Source: Vespula vulgaris (Eukaryota; Arthropoda; Insecta; Hymenoptera; Vespidae). Taken from it: a DNA stretch of 64,000 nucleotides. Below are positions 38,207 to 53,200 of this stretch, piece after piece (position 1 is the stretch's first letter; each line of letters opens with the position of its first letter). The notes beneath the pieces are model-generated. The model searched no databases, was not told where the DNA came from, and saw only the letters and a list, made by a program, of their open reading frames with translations. Location: positions 11,923,900 through 11,987,899 of the forward strand of contig NC_066586.1 in the NCBI RefSeq assembly GCF_905475345.1. Direction: 5' to 3'. A program made the position numbers and the translations under genes.

Positions 38207-41200
38207 GAGACAAACGTCATTAATTTAGCGTCTTTTTCAAAGGAAAGCCAACATCTCTCGTTAACCCACTTTTTCAACGAACCTATGCTTTTCTCTGAGA
38301 ACAAGATCGTGTTCGAGAAGAAGAAGAAGACGAAGAAGTAGAAGAAGAAGATGAAGAAGAAAAGGAGAAAGAAGAAATCAAAAGGGAAACGCGAGTGGAT
38401 TCGTATAGGTCTATAGGACTGAAAAAATGATTAGGAGTTGGTAGAGGATAATTCTCTTTGTGACTTTTTCCACGAAAAATCTTTAGAACTAAGGCACTGA
38501 AAATATAGGAAGGAATTGAGAAACGAAAAAAGAGAGATCGTTATGCACCATTGACGATCAGATCGGCCGAAAGCTCATGCCTTCCGGCATGGTTTTCCGC
38601 GATACACGTGTAAGTTCCTGCGTGAGCTTCCAGGACCGATCCTATGCTCAGTATGGCGCCTCTTCCGCCAAGATCCAGTACTGAGATTCCAGAGTGTGGC
38701 GAGATCTCATGACCGTTTAAGGTCCAACGGAGCTTCAAGGGTTGATCGCCCTCGACCACTGCGCACGGTACCGTTACTACTTGACCCGAGTTTAACGGTT
38801 CTTCTCCGAACGAGAATGGCAACAATTTCGGAATGACTGGAAATAGAAATAAAGTAGAAAAGAAGAAACTGCCTCGCTAATCTCGCGATATCTCGTTCCC
38901 AATAATTGCTCTATATCCTTTTAGAAGTTCTCTGTTCTTCAATCTCTTGATTTCTCAGTTTCCAATAATTCTCGTCCTTTTTCACACCCCATGGTATTTT
39001 TCAATTTTCAGTTTCGTTAAACGAGTTTAAATAAAAAATGAGAATATACGAAAGATAAGAAAATTGAAATGAAAGAGAGGAATAGAAAAAAATGAATTTG
39101 ATAAAGAAAGAAGAATGAAGGTAGATAAGGAAAACATAAAGCGCGTACAGAGCGTGAAGAGGAATGTGTTTCGTCGGATAGGAGGCAATGCAGAAGGAAG
39201 TTATTAGAAAGATGCTGGGATCGTTGATGCAAGATCAGGAAGTACGTGTACCGTTGACGTCCAACTTGGCCGAATGAGACGTTGAACCAGCCGCATTTGA
39301 TGCAACACAGGTGTATTCCCCGGCATGTCTCGCAGCGACGGACTCGATGGTTAATTGCTTCACGCGTTTTCCGGAATCAGATACAATCACGTCCATTCGA
39401 TCGTGATTTATAGGACGACCGTCGAACGTCCAAGTGATCTCCAGAGGAGAGTCGCCTTTGGTAACGACGCATTGCACGGAGACTAAGTCACCTGCGTTGA
39501 CCGGTTCTTCGCCGAAGGATATCGGTGCTATCTGCGGTGCGACTGTGACACGAATCAGCAAGAAAAGAATAAGCACAGTAACATGTGCTCAAAGACATCA
39601 ATGAACTCTCGCGAGAAAAAAAAGAACGACGATTAAACGATATCTTATTTTCTTCGAAAGAATCCTTCTTTCAAGGCCTAGTCCAGGGATGAGGTAATCA
39701 GAAATATTCTTTTTAGAATTTCTTCAACAAACCGATTTTTTCATAACGCTGGAGATAGGTAATGGTATAGGGATGGAATCTTGAGGTACGAGAGTGCTGC
39801 TAAATGGAAAGTTTGGATGCATTGTGCGATGCTTTTAACGCTTTTAACGTTGTTGTTGTTGTAATGCCTTTCAAATACCATTAACCGAGAGAACGGCCGA
39901 TCGAGTGACGGATCCAACCAAATTGCTCGCGACGCAACTGTATTCGCCAGCATGGTGCGCGGTTACAGAGTCGATGGTCAGTAGAGACGTCTTTTTGCCT
40001 GTTTTCTGGATCGTTATGTCTGGATGCGTGCGAGCAGTGATCGGTTCGCCGTTTAAGCTCCATTGAATATCGATCGGTGAATCACCCTTGACGATACTAC
40101 AAATCGCCGAAACCTGCTCTCCCCAATTAGCCGGTTCATCCCCGATCGAGAAGGGCGCGATCTGCGGTGCGACTAAAAAAGATCGTCAACGCTGATCAAT
40201 CTCTCATCGGGCACGTTTTCATACGTCCTTGGATAATGAAGGAGAAAGGTGATATAGAAAGGACGAAGGAGATGGTTTTTGGAAGAACCAAAGAAAAACA
40301 TGTTGATTGTTTCAAAGGTGAAACAGAAAATGCACTGCAATCGTAAGAATCGTGTTACATTCATGGAAGATGCGATTTGTTCAAACATTAGTAGAAAAGA
40401 AAGCATTGTCGCTTCGATATGTTTCTAGTAGCTAATTACGTGTGCACGCGAATTAAATGGCAGAGTAAACACATCGTTCTATGCATTTTTCTATTATCTC
40501 AATTCAAGGAACAAGTATCCGAGCCCCTTTGTGTACCGTTTACTGCTAACACAGCCGAATAACTAGTAGCTCCAGCTGCGTTCGAGGCTGTACAAGTATA
40601 CTCCCCGGCGTGCCTCGCGCTTACGGCCTCGATCGTCATCAGGCTGACCCGTTTTCCAGTGCTCGATATAGAAACGTCTCCGTGATTGGCGTCGTTAATG
40701 GGCTCACCGTTTAAAGCCCACGAAACCTCAATCGGTAAGTCACCCTTTCCGACCGTACAAACAGCCGAGACCGCCTCTCCCCAATTTGCAGGCTCGTCGC
40801 TGATCGAAAACGGTACTATTTGGGGCGCGACTGTAAGTGATTTTCAAAGGTATAACAATTATTCTGACTTAGCAATCCTAAACGAAATTATCAATAGCAA
40901 TGAACGAGCTAAAAAGATAACAAGACGTTTGACGTATTGCCATGACTGATTGATGAAAGTAATCCTTGAATCTGCTCGCCTAGGCCTACCAATATATTCC
41001 TAATATGATACAGAAAAAAGTTTTGTGAATGGACTTGGAAGTTAAATGATCGTGAATTTACGATAACGAGGAATGGAAAGGATAGCGAAAGGATAGGAGT
41101 TATCTTATCTTCGCGAACAGGTTAACTAAGGTCACTAGTGAGAAACAGAAATAGAGAGAGAGAAAGAGAGAGAAAGAGAAAGAGAGAAAGAGAAAGAGAG

Positions 41201-44200
41201 AGAGAGAGAGATAAAGAAGGAGAGAGAAAGAGACAGAGACGTGCCCGTACGAGACATGCACGCGCATTACCGTTCACAGCTAGAACAGCCATGTGACTGG
41301 AAGCACCGGCATTGTTCGAGACTGTGCAAGTATATTCTCCCGCGTGTCTTGCGGCAACGGCATCGATTTGTAATACACTCAGACGTTTACTCTTCGTTAT
41401 AACAAATTGATCTCTATGTTCGTCGTTTATCGGCTCGCCGTTGAAGGCCCACGAAATGTCCATCGGGAAGTCTCCTTTTTGAATGGAGCAGGTGGCCGAT
41501 ATCGCCTCGCCCGAGTTCACCGGTTCGTCGCCAAACGAAAAGGGAAAGATCTGTGGTGCAACTGATAGAACACGCTTGTTGTCAATCGAAAAACATTTTT
41601 CTGCTCTAAACAAGTCCAATAGGACTCATCGAATACCAAGATGCCTACTCAAATGACTTAACTTTCTTTATCGTGTGTCTTCGAGTCCAAGGAGGTATTT
41701 CCTTCAAGAGCGAATAAATAGTCTTATATGGTAAAATAAAATCAGGATCAATGACAGGGCGACGGATGGGTAGATATTTAATAGAACACGCTTGTCGTTA
41801 ATCGAAAAGCATTTTTTGTTTTTGTTCTAAGTAAGATTAGATAACAAGTTACAATTTTTCGAATAACAAAATTTCTATTTGCATACTTTGAATTTCGTTA
41901 TCGTGTACCACCGAATCTAAAAAAGCACTTTTGTCAACAGAATTAATAGTGTTATGGTAAAAAAAAAATCAGGATCAATGAAAGGACAATAGACGGGTAT
42001 GTGCTGTGCAAAACACGTTTAATTGTCGTGCAAGCGTGCTTTTAAAAGATTGGTACCGTTAACAGCCAGCGTGGTCGAGTGAGTGGCATTGCCAGCTCGA
42101 TTCGTGGCGACGCAAGTATATTCGCCCGCGTGTCTTGCAGTCACCGACTCGATGCTCAATGCACTCATGTGTCTATTGATCTTCGTTATCGTGATATCTG
42201 AATCGTCCGGGCCTATCGTTTTGTCGTTAAACTTCCAAACAATGTTTACGGGAAAATCACCCTTCATGATGGAGCACGTCGCCGAGACCATGTCGCCCCA
42301 ATTCGCAGGACCGTCACTGATCGAAAAAGGACCTATATGGGGTACCACTAAAATGACAACGTTAATCGTGAATCTAAGATCATAATAATGGCACGAACGA
42401 TCGATGTTTCTTTACAAATTCACTATCGAAAAAAGAGAAAGAGAGATAGAGCGAGAGAGAACCTAAATTATCCTGACACGATCAATCGAAGATTCTGGAC
42501 CTGTTGAAAGGATTTTATTTTGTGGAACAGTTAGAGCACCATCTCCAAAGCGAACGTGTTAAATGAAGGATAGAACAAAGGATCGTATTTGTATAGTTTA
42601 TCCGCTGAAATGAACGCAACCAACGATTCCATACATGCATGGATGCTACAAAAAACTAGAAAAACTAAGTGAAACGCAGAAATCGCTCTACCATTCACAG
42701 CCAAGGATGCGGAATAACTGGTTCCACCAGCAACGTTGCTGGCTGTGCAAGTATACTCTCCGGCATGTCTCTCTGTAACTGCATCGATCGTGAGTAGACT
42801 AACGCGTTCGTTGGTACTAATCCATACGTCCGAACGATCGCGAGAAATCGGTTCACCGTTGAGAGCCCATTCAATTTGTACAGGACGATCGCCCTTCAGC
42901 ACAGTGCAAGTAGCGGTCACGGTGTCTCCCCAGTTCGCTGGTCCCTCTCCCATTTCGAATGGCATTATCACCGGTGCGACTATCGTGAAAAAATGATATC
43001 AAAAATATCGTTTCTACTATTCGATTTACCCCATATCTGTTGCCTTAACGAATGATCGACAAACCTATCAAAATTGGATAGACTAAAACGTTTGTTTTGG
43101 TGACAATCGGATAAGAAGGAGAAAGAGGATTAGGAAAAGATGAGTACAAAGAAAAACAAAAAAGGAAACAAGAAAATATCGAACGATGGACTAATTCGTT
43201 ACATGCACACGAGCAACGATAACGTATTTGTACCGTAAACGGCCAACGTCGCGGAATAACTCGTTCCACCAGCCGCATTACTGGCAATGCAAGTATATTC
43301 GCCAGCATGGCTCGCAGTGACTGCTTCGATCGTGAGTAAGCTGACGCGTTTGGTAATTGTGATCGATATGTCAGGATAATCGTGAGCGATCGGCTTGCCA
43401 TTAAAAGCCCATTCGATTAGAACGGGCTGATCACCCTGAAGAATAGTGCAAGTCGCGGTAACAGTTTGGCCCCAGTTTGCTGGTTCCTCTCCCATTTCGA
43501 ATGGCATTATCACCGGTGCGACTATCGTGAAAAAATGGCATCAGAAGTATTGTTACTACTATTCGATTTACTCCAAAGACATTAAACATTCGATATAAAT
43601 CTCTTTATACTCCGTTAAGAAAGAACGATTCACAGGCCTGTCTAAACTGTACAGACTAAAACGTTTGTTTAGTGACAATCGGATAAGAAGGAAAAAGAGG
43701 ATTAGGAAAGGATGAGTACAAAGAAAAACAAAAGGAGAAAGAAGGAAAATGTCGAACGATGGACTAATTTCGTGACGTGCAGACACGAGCAGCGAAAACG
43801 TATAGACGGAGGACGTTATTGTACCGTTAACGGCCAACGTCGCTGTATAGCTTGTTCCACCAGCCGCATTACTGGCGATGCAAGTATATTCGCCAGCGTG
43901 ACTCGCAGTGACTGCCTCAATTGTAAGTAAGCTGACACGTTTGGTGGTTGCGATCGATATGTCGGGATAATCATGAGAGATCGGCTTTCCATTGAGAGCC
44001 CATTCCATTTGAATAGGCTGGTCACCCTGAAGGATCGTGCAAGTCGCGGTAACGGTTTGGCCCCAATTTGTCGGTCCTTCTCCCATTTCGAAAGACATTA
44101 TCACCGGAGCGACTATCATGAAAAAGTATCATGAAAAATATCGTTTCTACTATTCGATTAATCCAAAAATGATTGAATGTTCGATATAAAATATCTGCTT

Positions 44201-47200
44201 CCTTAACGAACGATCAACAGACCTGCAAAAACAAGACGGACTAAAATATTTGTTCCCCTAACAATTGGATAAGAAGGAGTAAGAGGATTAGGAAGGGATA
44301 ATATGAGAACATAAAAGAAGGATAAAGAAAAATGTCGAACCATGAACTAATCCGTGACATGCAGACACGAGCAGCGAAAACGTATAGACGGAAGACGTTA
44401 TCTATTATACCGTTAACAGCCAATGTTGCTGTATAACTAGTTCCACCAGCCACGTTACTAGCGATGCAAGTATATTCGCCGGCGTGACTCGCAGTGACTG
44501 CTTCGATCGTAAGCAGGCTGACGCGTTTGGTGGTTGCGATCGATACGTCGGGATATTCGTGAGAGATCGACTTGCCGTTGAGAGCCCATTCAATTTGGAC
44601 GGGCTGATCGCCTTGAAGAACCGTGCAAGTCGCGGTAACGGTTTGGCCCCAGTTAGACGGATTCTCGCTCAACACGAAGGGGGCTATCTCGGGTGCGACT
44701 AAATCAAGAGCAAAAGAATAATTTTTTCGATCTATTAACATAATCCTCGTCGTCGTTGATGCTCCTCCTGTGACGTCTTAATACGTAGAAGATGTTTCGA
44801 CACCAAAGAGAAGACCGATCCGATGTCAGATCAATGAAAACAGTAAGGCAATGTGAATCATTGGAGAAAAGGGAAGAAAGAAGATGTGTAGGTGGATGAA
44901 AAGAGGATGCAAAGACTACTTGGCAATTCTCGTACCGTTAACTACTAAAGTCGAGGAGTGGCTCGTTGCTCCAGCTTTGTTAGATGCTGAACAAGTATAC
45001 TCTCCCGCGTGCCTTGCGGCGACCGACTCGATGCTGAGAATACTATTCTTTCGTGTAGTCGCGAGGATATTGATGTCTGAGCGATCGGGATCGATCGGCT
45101 CGCCGTTCAACGCCCAAGAGATCTCGATTGGCACGTCACCCTTCACGATGGCGCATACCACGGAAATCGAATCTCCCCAGTTCGCTGGCTTTTCCGCGAT
45201 ATCGAAAGGAGCGATCTCTGGTGAGACTGGAATAAGCGTGAACAAACACACGATATTTCTCAACCGCTCTTTCGTTTCCTTTCGTTCCTTGCGCCTTTAT
45301 CATGAGATATGCCTAGCGAGAAGGAAGAGGAAAAGGGGAAGGAAGACACCGAAGAAAATCCCATAGAAAGAGAAGAGGAAGAATAGAAAAAGACAGGAAG
45401 AAAGATGATTGGATAGGTCGACGTTCCTTAAGCTGAGTCGGTTGATCCAATCTTTGTAAAGTACCGTTCACGGTTAATACTGCGGAATAAGTCGTTGCTC
45501 CGGCTGCGTTTGAAGCGACACAAGTGTAAGTCCCAGCATGGGTAGGACTCGCCGAATCGATTGATAAAAGACTGTTCCTCTTGGTGGTCGTCACGGAGAT
45601 TCGTTGGTTCTCCTCGACCGGCATCCCATTTAATGCCCAAGTGATCTCGAGCGGGGAATCACCGCTGACGATGGTGCAAACAGCTGATACCGATTCTCCT
45701 GAATTGACAGCCTTGTCGGCCATTTCGAAGGGTGCGATCCTCGGCGGTACTGCCAATTACATCGGGAGAACGATACTCTCCATTGTCTTATACGATATAA
45801 CGTTCGAGGATATAATGATCGTGAATGATCTCGACTACCTGACTCGACCTGACCAGAAGCGACCTATCGAAAGGAACGTGTGAGAGTTGGTTGTAAACTA
45901 AAGAATATCTCTAGTATAGGATAAGGGATAATTGTTCGTTTTACACCACACAAGTCCTCGTTCCTCAGTGTCGGCTACCACACACCACTCTTGTATTGGA
46001 TGAACTATCAAGACTGTCGAGTCGACCGACCAACCACCCAGTCAATCGATTTCGAAGTTTACAAGGAAAAGGCAAATCGTACCGTTAACTGAAAGTACCG
46101 AGGAGTGCGTGGCGGATCCGGCTGCGTTGCTCGCCGTACACGAATATTCGCCCGCGTGTCTTGCAGCGACCGAATCGATCGTCAAAGTGCTGGCTCGTTT
46201 GTTGCTCCTGCTCACGATAATATCCTGACGATCATAATTCTGATTGGTCTGCGCGTCCGTAACGTCGACCGGCTGACCGTTCAGCGACCAAACGATGTCA
46301 ACAGGCAGATCGCCTTTTATTACGGCACACTGAACGGTCGCCATTTCTCCCGCGTTTGCGGCTTCGTCACCGAACGAGAAGGGCCCGATCTGTGGTGCCA
46401 CTGTAAATTGATAAAAACTCCAAGAAAAAAAACAGACTAGATCCTGAAAACACGCGTAGGAGCTGTCGAAGATAGAAGGGAGCGGTCTTAAAGATGACGA
46501 AGACGGAGAATTTTACGGACGACATGTCATTCGGGATAATGCTGGTGGTCGTTGTACATACGTCTATGAATATTCAAAGCTGTGCACTCTACGCAGCACG
46601 ATATTGAAATACTATTTACGTCGTTAGCACGTAGCCATGGATACCTCGAAAGAAGCTTCCGCAAGAAGGGAGTTGTGGGATGTTGGAAAACGTGGAAACA
46701 CGACAGCAGATTCCAGGCTTGTTTAAATATTCAAGACATTAAAAAATATATATATATGTAAGTATATATATGATAAAGCAATACGAAGAAAATAAAATGA
46801 GTAACGCGTGCCATCGTCTCTTACGATGGATCGTGTTACGTTTTTCCTGCCGTTGTCTCTTCTATGTTATTAGAGCCGTGTTTTCGATCCAAAAATAATC
46901 ACGTTTGTATTCGTCGAACGTGAACGTAAAGACAACGGCAGTACACAAATGTAGATATATACGTTTATGCATAATATGTACTCTGACCTCCAACAAAGAA
47001 TTAGTACTCTATGTAGATTTACTGCGGATTACAAAAAAATTTACAAGAGGATAAATACTAAAAGTGTTTGCAAGGTAGTAAAATCTTTGACGGAAGCGCG
47101 GTGTACCGTTCACCGAGAGTACAGCCGTATGACTGTCAGAGCCTGCCGCATTGGTCGCTATGCACTTGTATGTCCCAGAGTGTCTCGCAGCCACATTGTC

Positions 47201-50200
47201 GATGTTCAAAAAGCTGACCCTCTTACTAGTTACGATATGAATATCGTGTTGGGACGAGTTTATGGGGACATCGTTGAACGTCCAGGTCAATGTCACCGGG
47301 AAGTCACCCTTGACGATCGTGCAACCGACAGACAGCATCTCGCCGGAGTTGAGGGAGGTGTCGCCAAAACTGAACTGAAGAATCTGCGGTGCGACTGCGC
47401 GAACGACACGGCAGCACGGACGAAAGGGTGCGATGAGAAAGAGATTTCGGAATGGATGATGATGTTGATGATGATGATGATGATCGAAAGGCAAGTAGAT
47501 AACGTGTATGTGTTAGCAGCTGACTTTTCACGGATCCGAACGCGATGGTTCTCGCGTCTGATTCACGGATTACTCACGTCTCCGATGTCTCGTTTATTAG
47601 ACCTATGTTCGGTACGATAGAGAGATGCATGGAAAAAAAATCAAAGACGGAAATCATGAAAATTAAGAAAGGAATTCGTCAAGTAAGCCTGTCGAAACGT
47701 TAAATAAAATAAAATAATTGCACGAAAAGAAAAACATCCTGTGAGGTGATCTGATCCGACCGGAAATACTGGATAGGTGGTGAGATATAGAGGTTGAAGG
47801 GAAAATATAATCGATGAAAGTGGATTAGGGATAAGGGATCATTCTTACGAGAGTTTACGCGCGTAAATACCATTTACTGTGAGAAGAGCCGTGTGAGATG
47901 CAGCACCGGCGCGATTCGAAGCGGAACAGGTGTATTCTCCCGCGTGTCTAGCCGCGACCGATTCAATGGTCAAAACGCTATTTTTCTTGTTCGTGCTTCC
48001 TATCACCACGTCGGATCCGCGGCTGATGTCGATGGGTGTCCCATTAAAGGCCCAGGATATGTCGAGAGGTTGATCGCCTTTCGTTATCGAGCATGTCACC
48101 GATACGAGCTCGCCCCAATTCGCGGATTCATCACCAAAATCGAAGGGTATGATTTGCGGTGCAACTGGAAAGAGCTATAGAAAGAGTCTGGCCACGCCAG
48201 AAATGTTCACGGTAGGCTATAATAGACCGATGAACGCTTGATTATTGGTGCTAAAGAGGAACTTGGTATGGCGGTATAAAGAAAAAGAGTGATGGCCGCA
48301 ACGCTATGGAACCTGGGACGGGAATAGATAATTTTTTGGTGCTATAGTAAAAGAAGAAAGAAAAGAGAGCGATTTTAAAAGATGGAGAGTCGTACCGTTT
48401 ACAGTCAAAGTCGCAGATCGACTGACGGCACCGGCGAGATTCGACGCGGAACAGGCATATTCCCCGGCGTGTCTCGCCGAGACGCCATCGATGCTCAACG
48501 TACTGAGATGATTGCTGATTTTCGATATCGTGATAGCAGTGTCTTTTGATGTGTCGATTGGTACACCATTGAACGACCAGGATATATCCATGGGCATGTC
48601 GCCCTTCAGTATCGAGCAAGGCACCGACACGAAATCTCCCCAGTTGGCGACTTCGGTATTGAATGCGATTGGTAGAAGCTGCGGGCTGACTTTACAAAAG
48701 TCAAACGTCAATCAGATTTAATTATACCGTTCGCATTTTTACATTCCGTAACATAAATACCACGAGTTTTATTCGATCCACGGAGACGATCTAAAAAGGT
48801 AGCTGGTGAAGTGTCCAGACATATTAAATGGAAAACGATCGATAGGGTATAGGGAATAAAGAACGAGAGAGGACAAGGTGACCTACTGTGCACGCTGCGG
48901 GAATAACTGTGCATGAAAACAAACGAAAAGAAAATGAAAAAAAAAGAAAAAAAAGAATCTAAAAAAAAATAAAAAACAAAGATTCGTAAGAAGATGAAGA
49001 AGAAAAAATATAAAAAAGATATAATGAAAAAAAGGAGCTGTCTAGGCTGAGAAATCATAGTCCCGAACCATTGACGGTGAGAGTGGTCGAGTGGGAGGCC
49101 GTCCCAGCCGCGTTTTCAGCGGTGCAAACGTACTCTCCCGCGTGCTTCGCGGTGATGACGGAGATCATAAGCATGCTAACGCGATCCGCGACCTTCTTTG
49201 CGAGCACGCCGGAAGAACCGCCCATTTCTTCTCCGGGGTAGCTCCAACGTATGTTCAGAGGCAGATCACCGGTCGGCACGATACATTGCAGATTCGCGAA
49301 CTCTCCGGCGTTCATTGGTAGCTTCATGAACGCGAACTCTTGTATCGTGGGCGGCACTGAGGTTGGAGGATCGATGTATGGATGTATGTATGATCAGGTC
49401 GCGCGCGCATAACATAGCGCGTTCTTATAATGTCGTGAGTTTTGCAATTTTTTTTTTCTCTTTTGTCCCTTTTTCCATTTCGTACGTTAATAACTCGCGA
49501 CTTGTTACAATAAATATTATCGATATTTAATGTGAAAATCTTTAACAAAAAAATGCAGAACGCACGACACATTTTCTAAGAGTTTTTATATATTTTCTTT
49601 TTTTTCTGTTTTCGTTTTTATTATTCTTCATTTGATTATTTTTGATTCGATTAATACGCAAAGATAGAAAATGAAAGAAAGAGAAAAATTCTAGTCAAGA
49701 AGAGGTGTATCTAATTTCTTACGATCGCTTGTCGGCCACCGCCATACCAACTTCCAACGAAAGCCTCCTTGGGTACGGCACGCTTTCACCTTTTAATTAT
49801 AGAGTCCGTAAGATCTGTAACGGAGCTTTGCTATCCGCGTACACATCAATATATATGAATATCGTTAACACATACGATTTCTCCTATACACGAGATTCGC
49901 GGTACGCTCGAAAAATTTTGTTTTTAAAATAAATTTATCGGCGACGTGGGGTGACAAAACGACAACGTAATCGAATCTGCCAGCGTATTCTCGATTTAAA
50001 CTGGCATCTATCGTACGAGTGCTAGCTGAAAGAAAAATTCTTTTTTTTTTGTTCTTTCAACACGATTGATAGACATAACATAAATTATATCCTGCTGAAT
50101 CCTGCAATATAATGTTATTACATCTAAGATCTTAAATTAAACGTTTCGATCGGTATTGACGCGAAAATCAACAATTATAAAATTTCTTAACGATTCGATA

Positions 50201-53200
50201 GTAAAATCGAACGAATAACTGTCAATATTAAAAAGAAAATGACTACGTTAGAACTTCTATCTTTTCCAGATAATATCTCGAAGTAATCTATATCGCGATG
50301 GTTGAATAATTTTGAAACAGGAATTTACAGATAAACGAAGATATCACGCGATCCACGATGAAAGATAGTAAATGAAAATTTGAAACTTACCCATAACTTG
50401 AACTTCCAATGTTCCTCGTGCGCTGTATCCTTGTGCATTTCTGGCAACACACGTGTACGTAGCCTGATCGCTCATTCGTTCGACGTTTTCAATGATGAGA
50501 GTGCCATTCGGGAAGACCTTTTGTTTTCTGTTGATCGGAAGTACCCTGGTATCGCGTTCCCAGACAATGCTTTCAATAGGATAACCAGCAACGGGGCAAG
50601 TAACACGTAGAGTTTCACCAGCGACGATAGCTTTCTTGTCCATATGACGAATGAAGGGTAAGCCGTAAACGTTGAGACGAGCAGAGTGTTCAGCAGAGCC
50701 AACCTATAAATAAGCGTAATAAGATCCAGCGAAGATTTTTCGCATTAAGAATAATCGATATACAATCAATTCTTTATTTTTACACGAACTTTTTTCACAG
50801 GATTTTGATTTAACACGAATCGAAAAAAAAATTTCATTCTTTTTTTACACAACTTGTTTTGATTTAATAATCGATCCAAATTCTAAAAAAAAAAAAACAT
50901 TTTTTTCGTATTACGATGAATGCAGCGCTCGCTTCGAATTTATTTACATATATTCTTCGAGCACATACATATTTATTATGTAAAAACTGGATTAAATCTA
51001 TTACAATCCATGTTAACGGCCGACACTACGTTCATGTAAAGGTTGACACTATGTTCAATTTTTCTGAACGATCTTTACCATTCCGGATGCGATATTTTAA
51101 TTGTTTAAATATCCACCATTTTGAAACTGGATGTCGGATGGAATCTAAATAATGCATGAATTTTCATTGCAACTATATTTTTAGATACTATAAATTTCAA
51201 ATCAATTCATCTAGTCGTTTAGATAACAGGATATATACACATATTCAAAGCATAAAGATTCAAAAAGATTTCTCGATATGTCAAGTAGTTTCGGAGATGA
51301 TCATCTGTTACACGATTCATTATATGATATATAAGGTTGTGCCTAATGAATAAAATCTGTCAAGTGATCTTATCTAAAGATGAAGATCAAAAGATAGTTT
51401 TTATATACCTTTGATGCAGCAATACACTTGTAAAGACCTCCATCGTTGGTATGAATGCTAGAGATGTTCAAATGAGAGACGACATCACCGTTGACCGTAA
51501 CGTATTGTCCTACTTGTCCTCTTTCCGTATTAGATAACCGTTTTCCATCGAGTTCCCAAGTAATTTCAGGTGTAGGATTTCCGCTGGCAACACACTTCAA
51601 GAACATGCTAGGTCCGGGTTGAAGAGTCTCCTCGGTGAAAGCCTGACGGATCTGTGGTGGTTCGACTATCAAAAGCAAACAATATTCATATAACAAATGC
51701 GATATTTATTTATTTCGATAAGTTTCGCATTTTCTGGAACAAACTTACATCTTCCTCCAAGTTTCAATTCCGCGGTAGCTTGAGCACTTTCCTGATCATT
51801 TCTAACGAAGCATTGATACATTCCCTTGTCTTCCTTCTTAACACTTTCGATCCTAAGTACTTGTTCTTCGAGTCCAAGCGGCTTACCATCTTTCAACCAT
51901 GAGATCGTCTTAATCGGATTGCCTCTAACGTTGCAAGTGAAAGTAGCTGGTCTTCCAAAATCAACTGTCTGGGTGCTAGGTTCGATTTCAGCGGCAAGGG
52001 GTGCAGTGACGGTCAAAACAGTTTCCACGCTTTCACCACCAACGGAATTGTTAACGATGCAAAGATATTTGCCGGAATCTTCAACACGAGCCTCACGAAT
52101 GATCAAAGTACCGCTGACCTGACGAACGCGATCATTTAGCTGAACAGGTTGACGACGAGAAGAACCTTCGATGAACTTGTACCATCTGTAAGCAGAGGAT
52201 AAAAAACGATCGATTCACGTATCGGCACTCGAGCCAATTCAGCTCGAATCTTCCGAAAGTATCAACCCGAGTATACGAAATTGATACTGCGGGTTGTATT
52301 TTATGCAAACTAAAACGAGTTGGAGCAAATGGTATGTGAAAAAACAAATTTGAAATTCCGATCGTAGGATTTAACTAGCAATGTAATTACAAAATATTAT
52401 TGTGATAACGCTGACGTGACAGTCGGCTGAATAAAAATGGATGGCCCAAGTATTGAATTGATTTATAATTTGGAAAAGAATCCTTCCATTTACTCCACTC
52501 TCTAATATTTTCTCTTTCTTATAATACAGAAGGGCTTCGGGCGTCTCTGGGCACGGGCTTCCAATTTATCTTTCTCTTTATTTCCATCTTATTTTTTTCT
52601 TATCTTTTCTTTTTTTTTTTTTTTAATTATCAAATCAGTGGCGCGTGTATCGCGATACGCGAAACTCTATCTACTTTCATATAAGTCGTAGAAAAACGCT
52701 TTGAGAAGCTAATGAAATGTAACGATCACGAAGCAGAATAGGCTGTTGGAAATGGAAGGAGAAAAGGGAACGACAGTGGTGGCAAATATGACATAACAGA
52801 AAAAGGACTATGTGCATGGAAGAAACATGTACAACGAAGGCAAAAGGAAAAGGAGTGGGTGTGTGCACCGAACCGACACTATACGTATCTACGCATATTA
52901 GTTATGTACACGTGTACGTGTGTGTGTTATGTGTACGCTATATATGTAATGTCCAAAGGAGAAAAGTGAGAAAAAGAGGAAGAGAGAGAGACAGAGAAAG
53001 AAAGAGACGATATAAGCGTGAAAGCAAGTGCGAAAGGATGGCTGCATATCATCTCTCGTCTTCTTTTTTCTCTTTCTTTCTATATTTTTTTTTTCAATTT
53101 TAATCGATATGCAACGTGGCCATCAACGTGTATCAATTATTGATATTCTGGCTTGCGGCTAGAGTACCACAAAGATAAAAAAGAAAATAAAATATAACGA

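Noticed and set aside
44884..45366. 160-codon plus-strand ORF
   Set aside because: Antisense shadow of exon 9 variant 7.
46967..47620. 217-codon plus-strand ORF, the longest in the window
   Set aside because: It is the antisense shadow of exon 9 variant 4 and flanking introns; the minus-strand reading has Ig cysteines, splice sites and phase, the plus-strand one has nothing recognisable.
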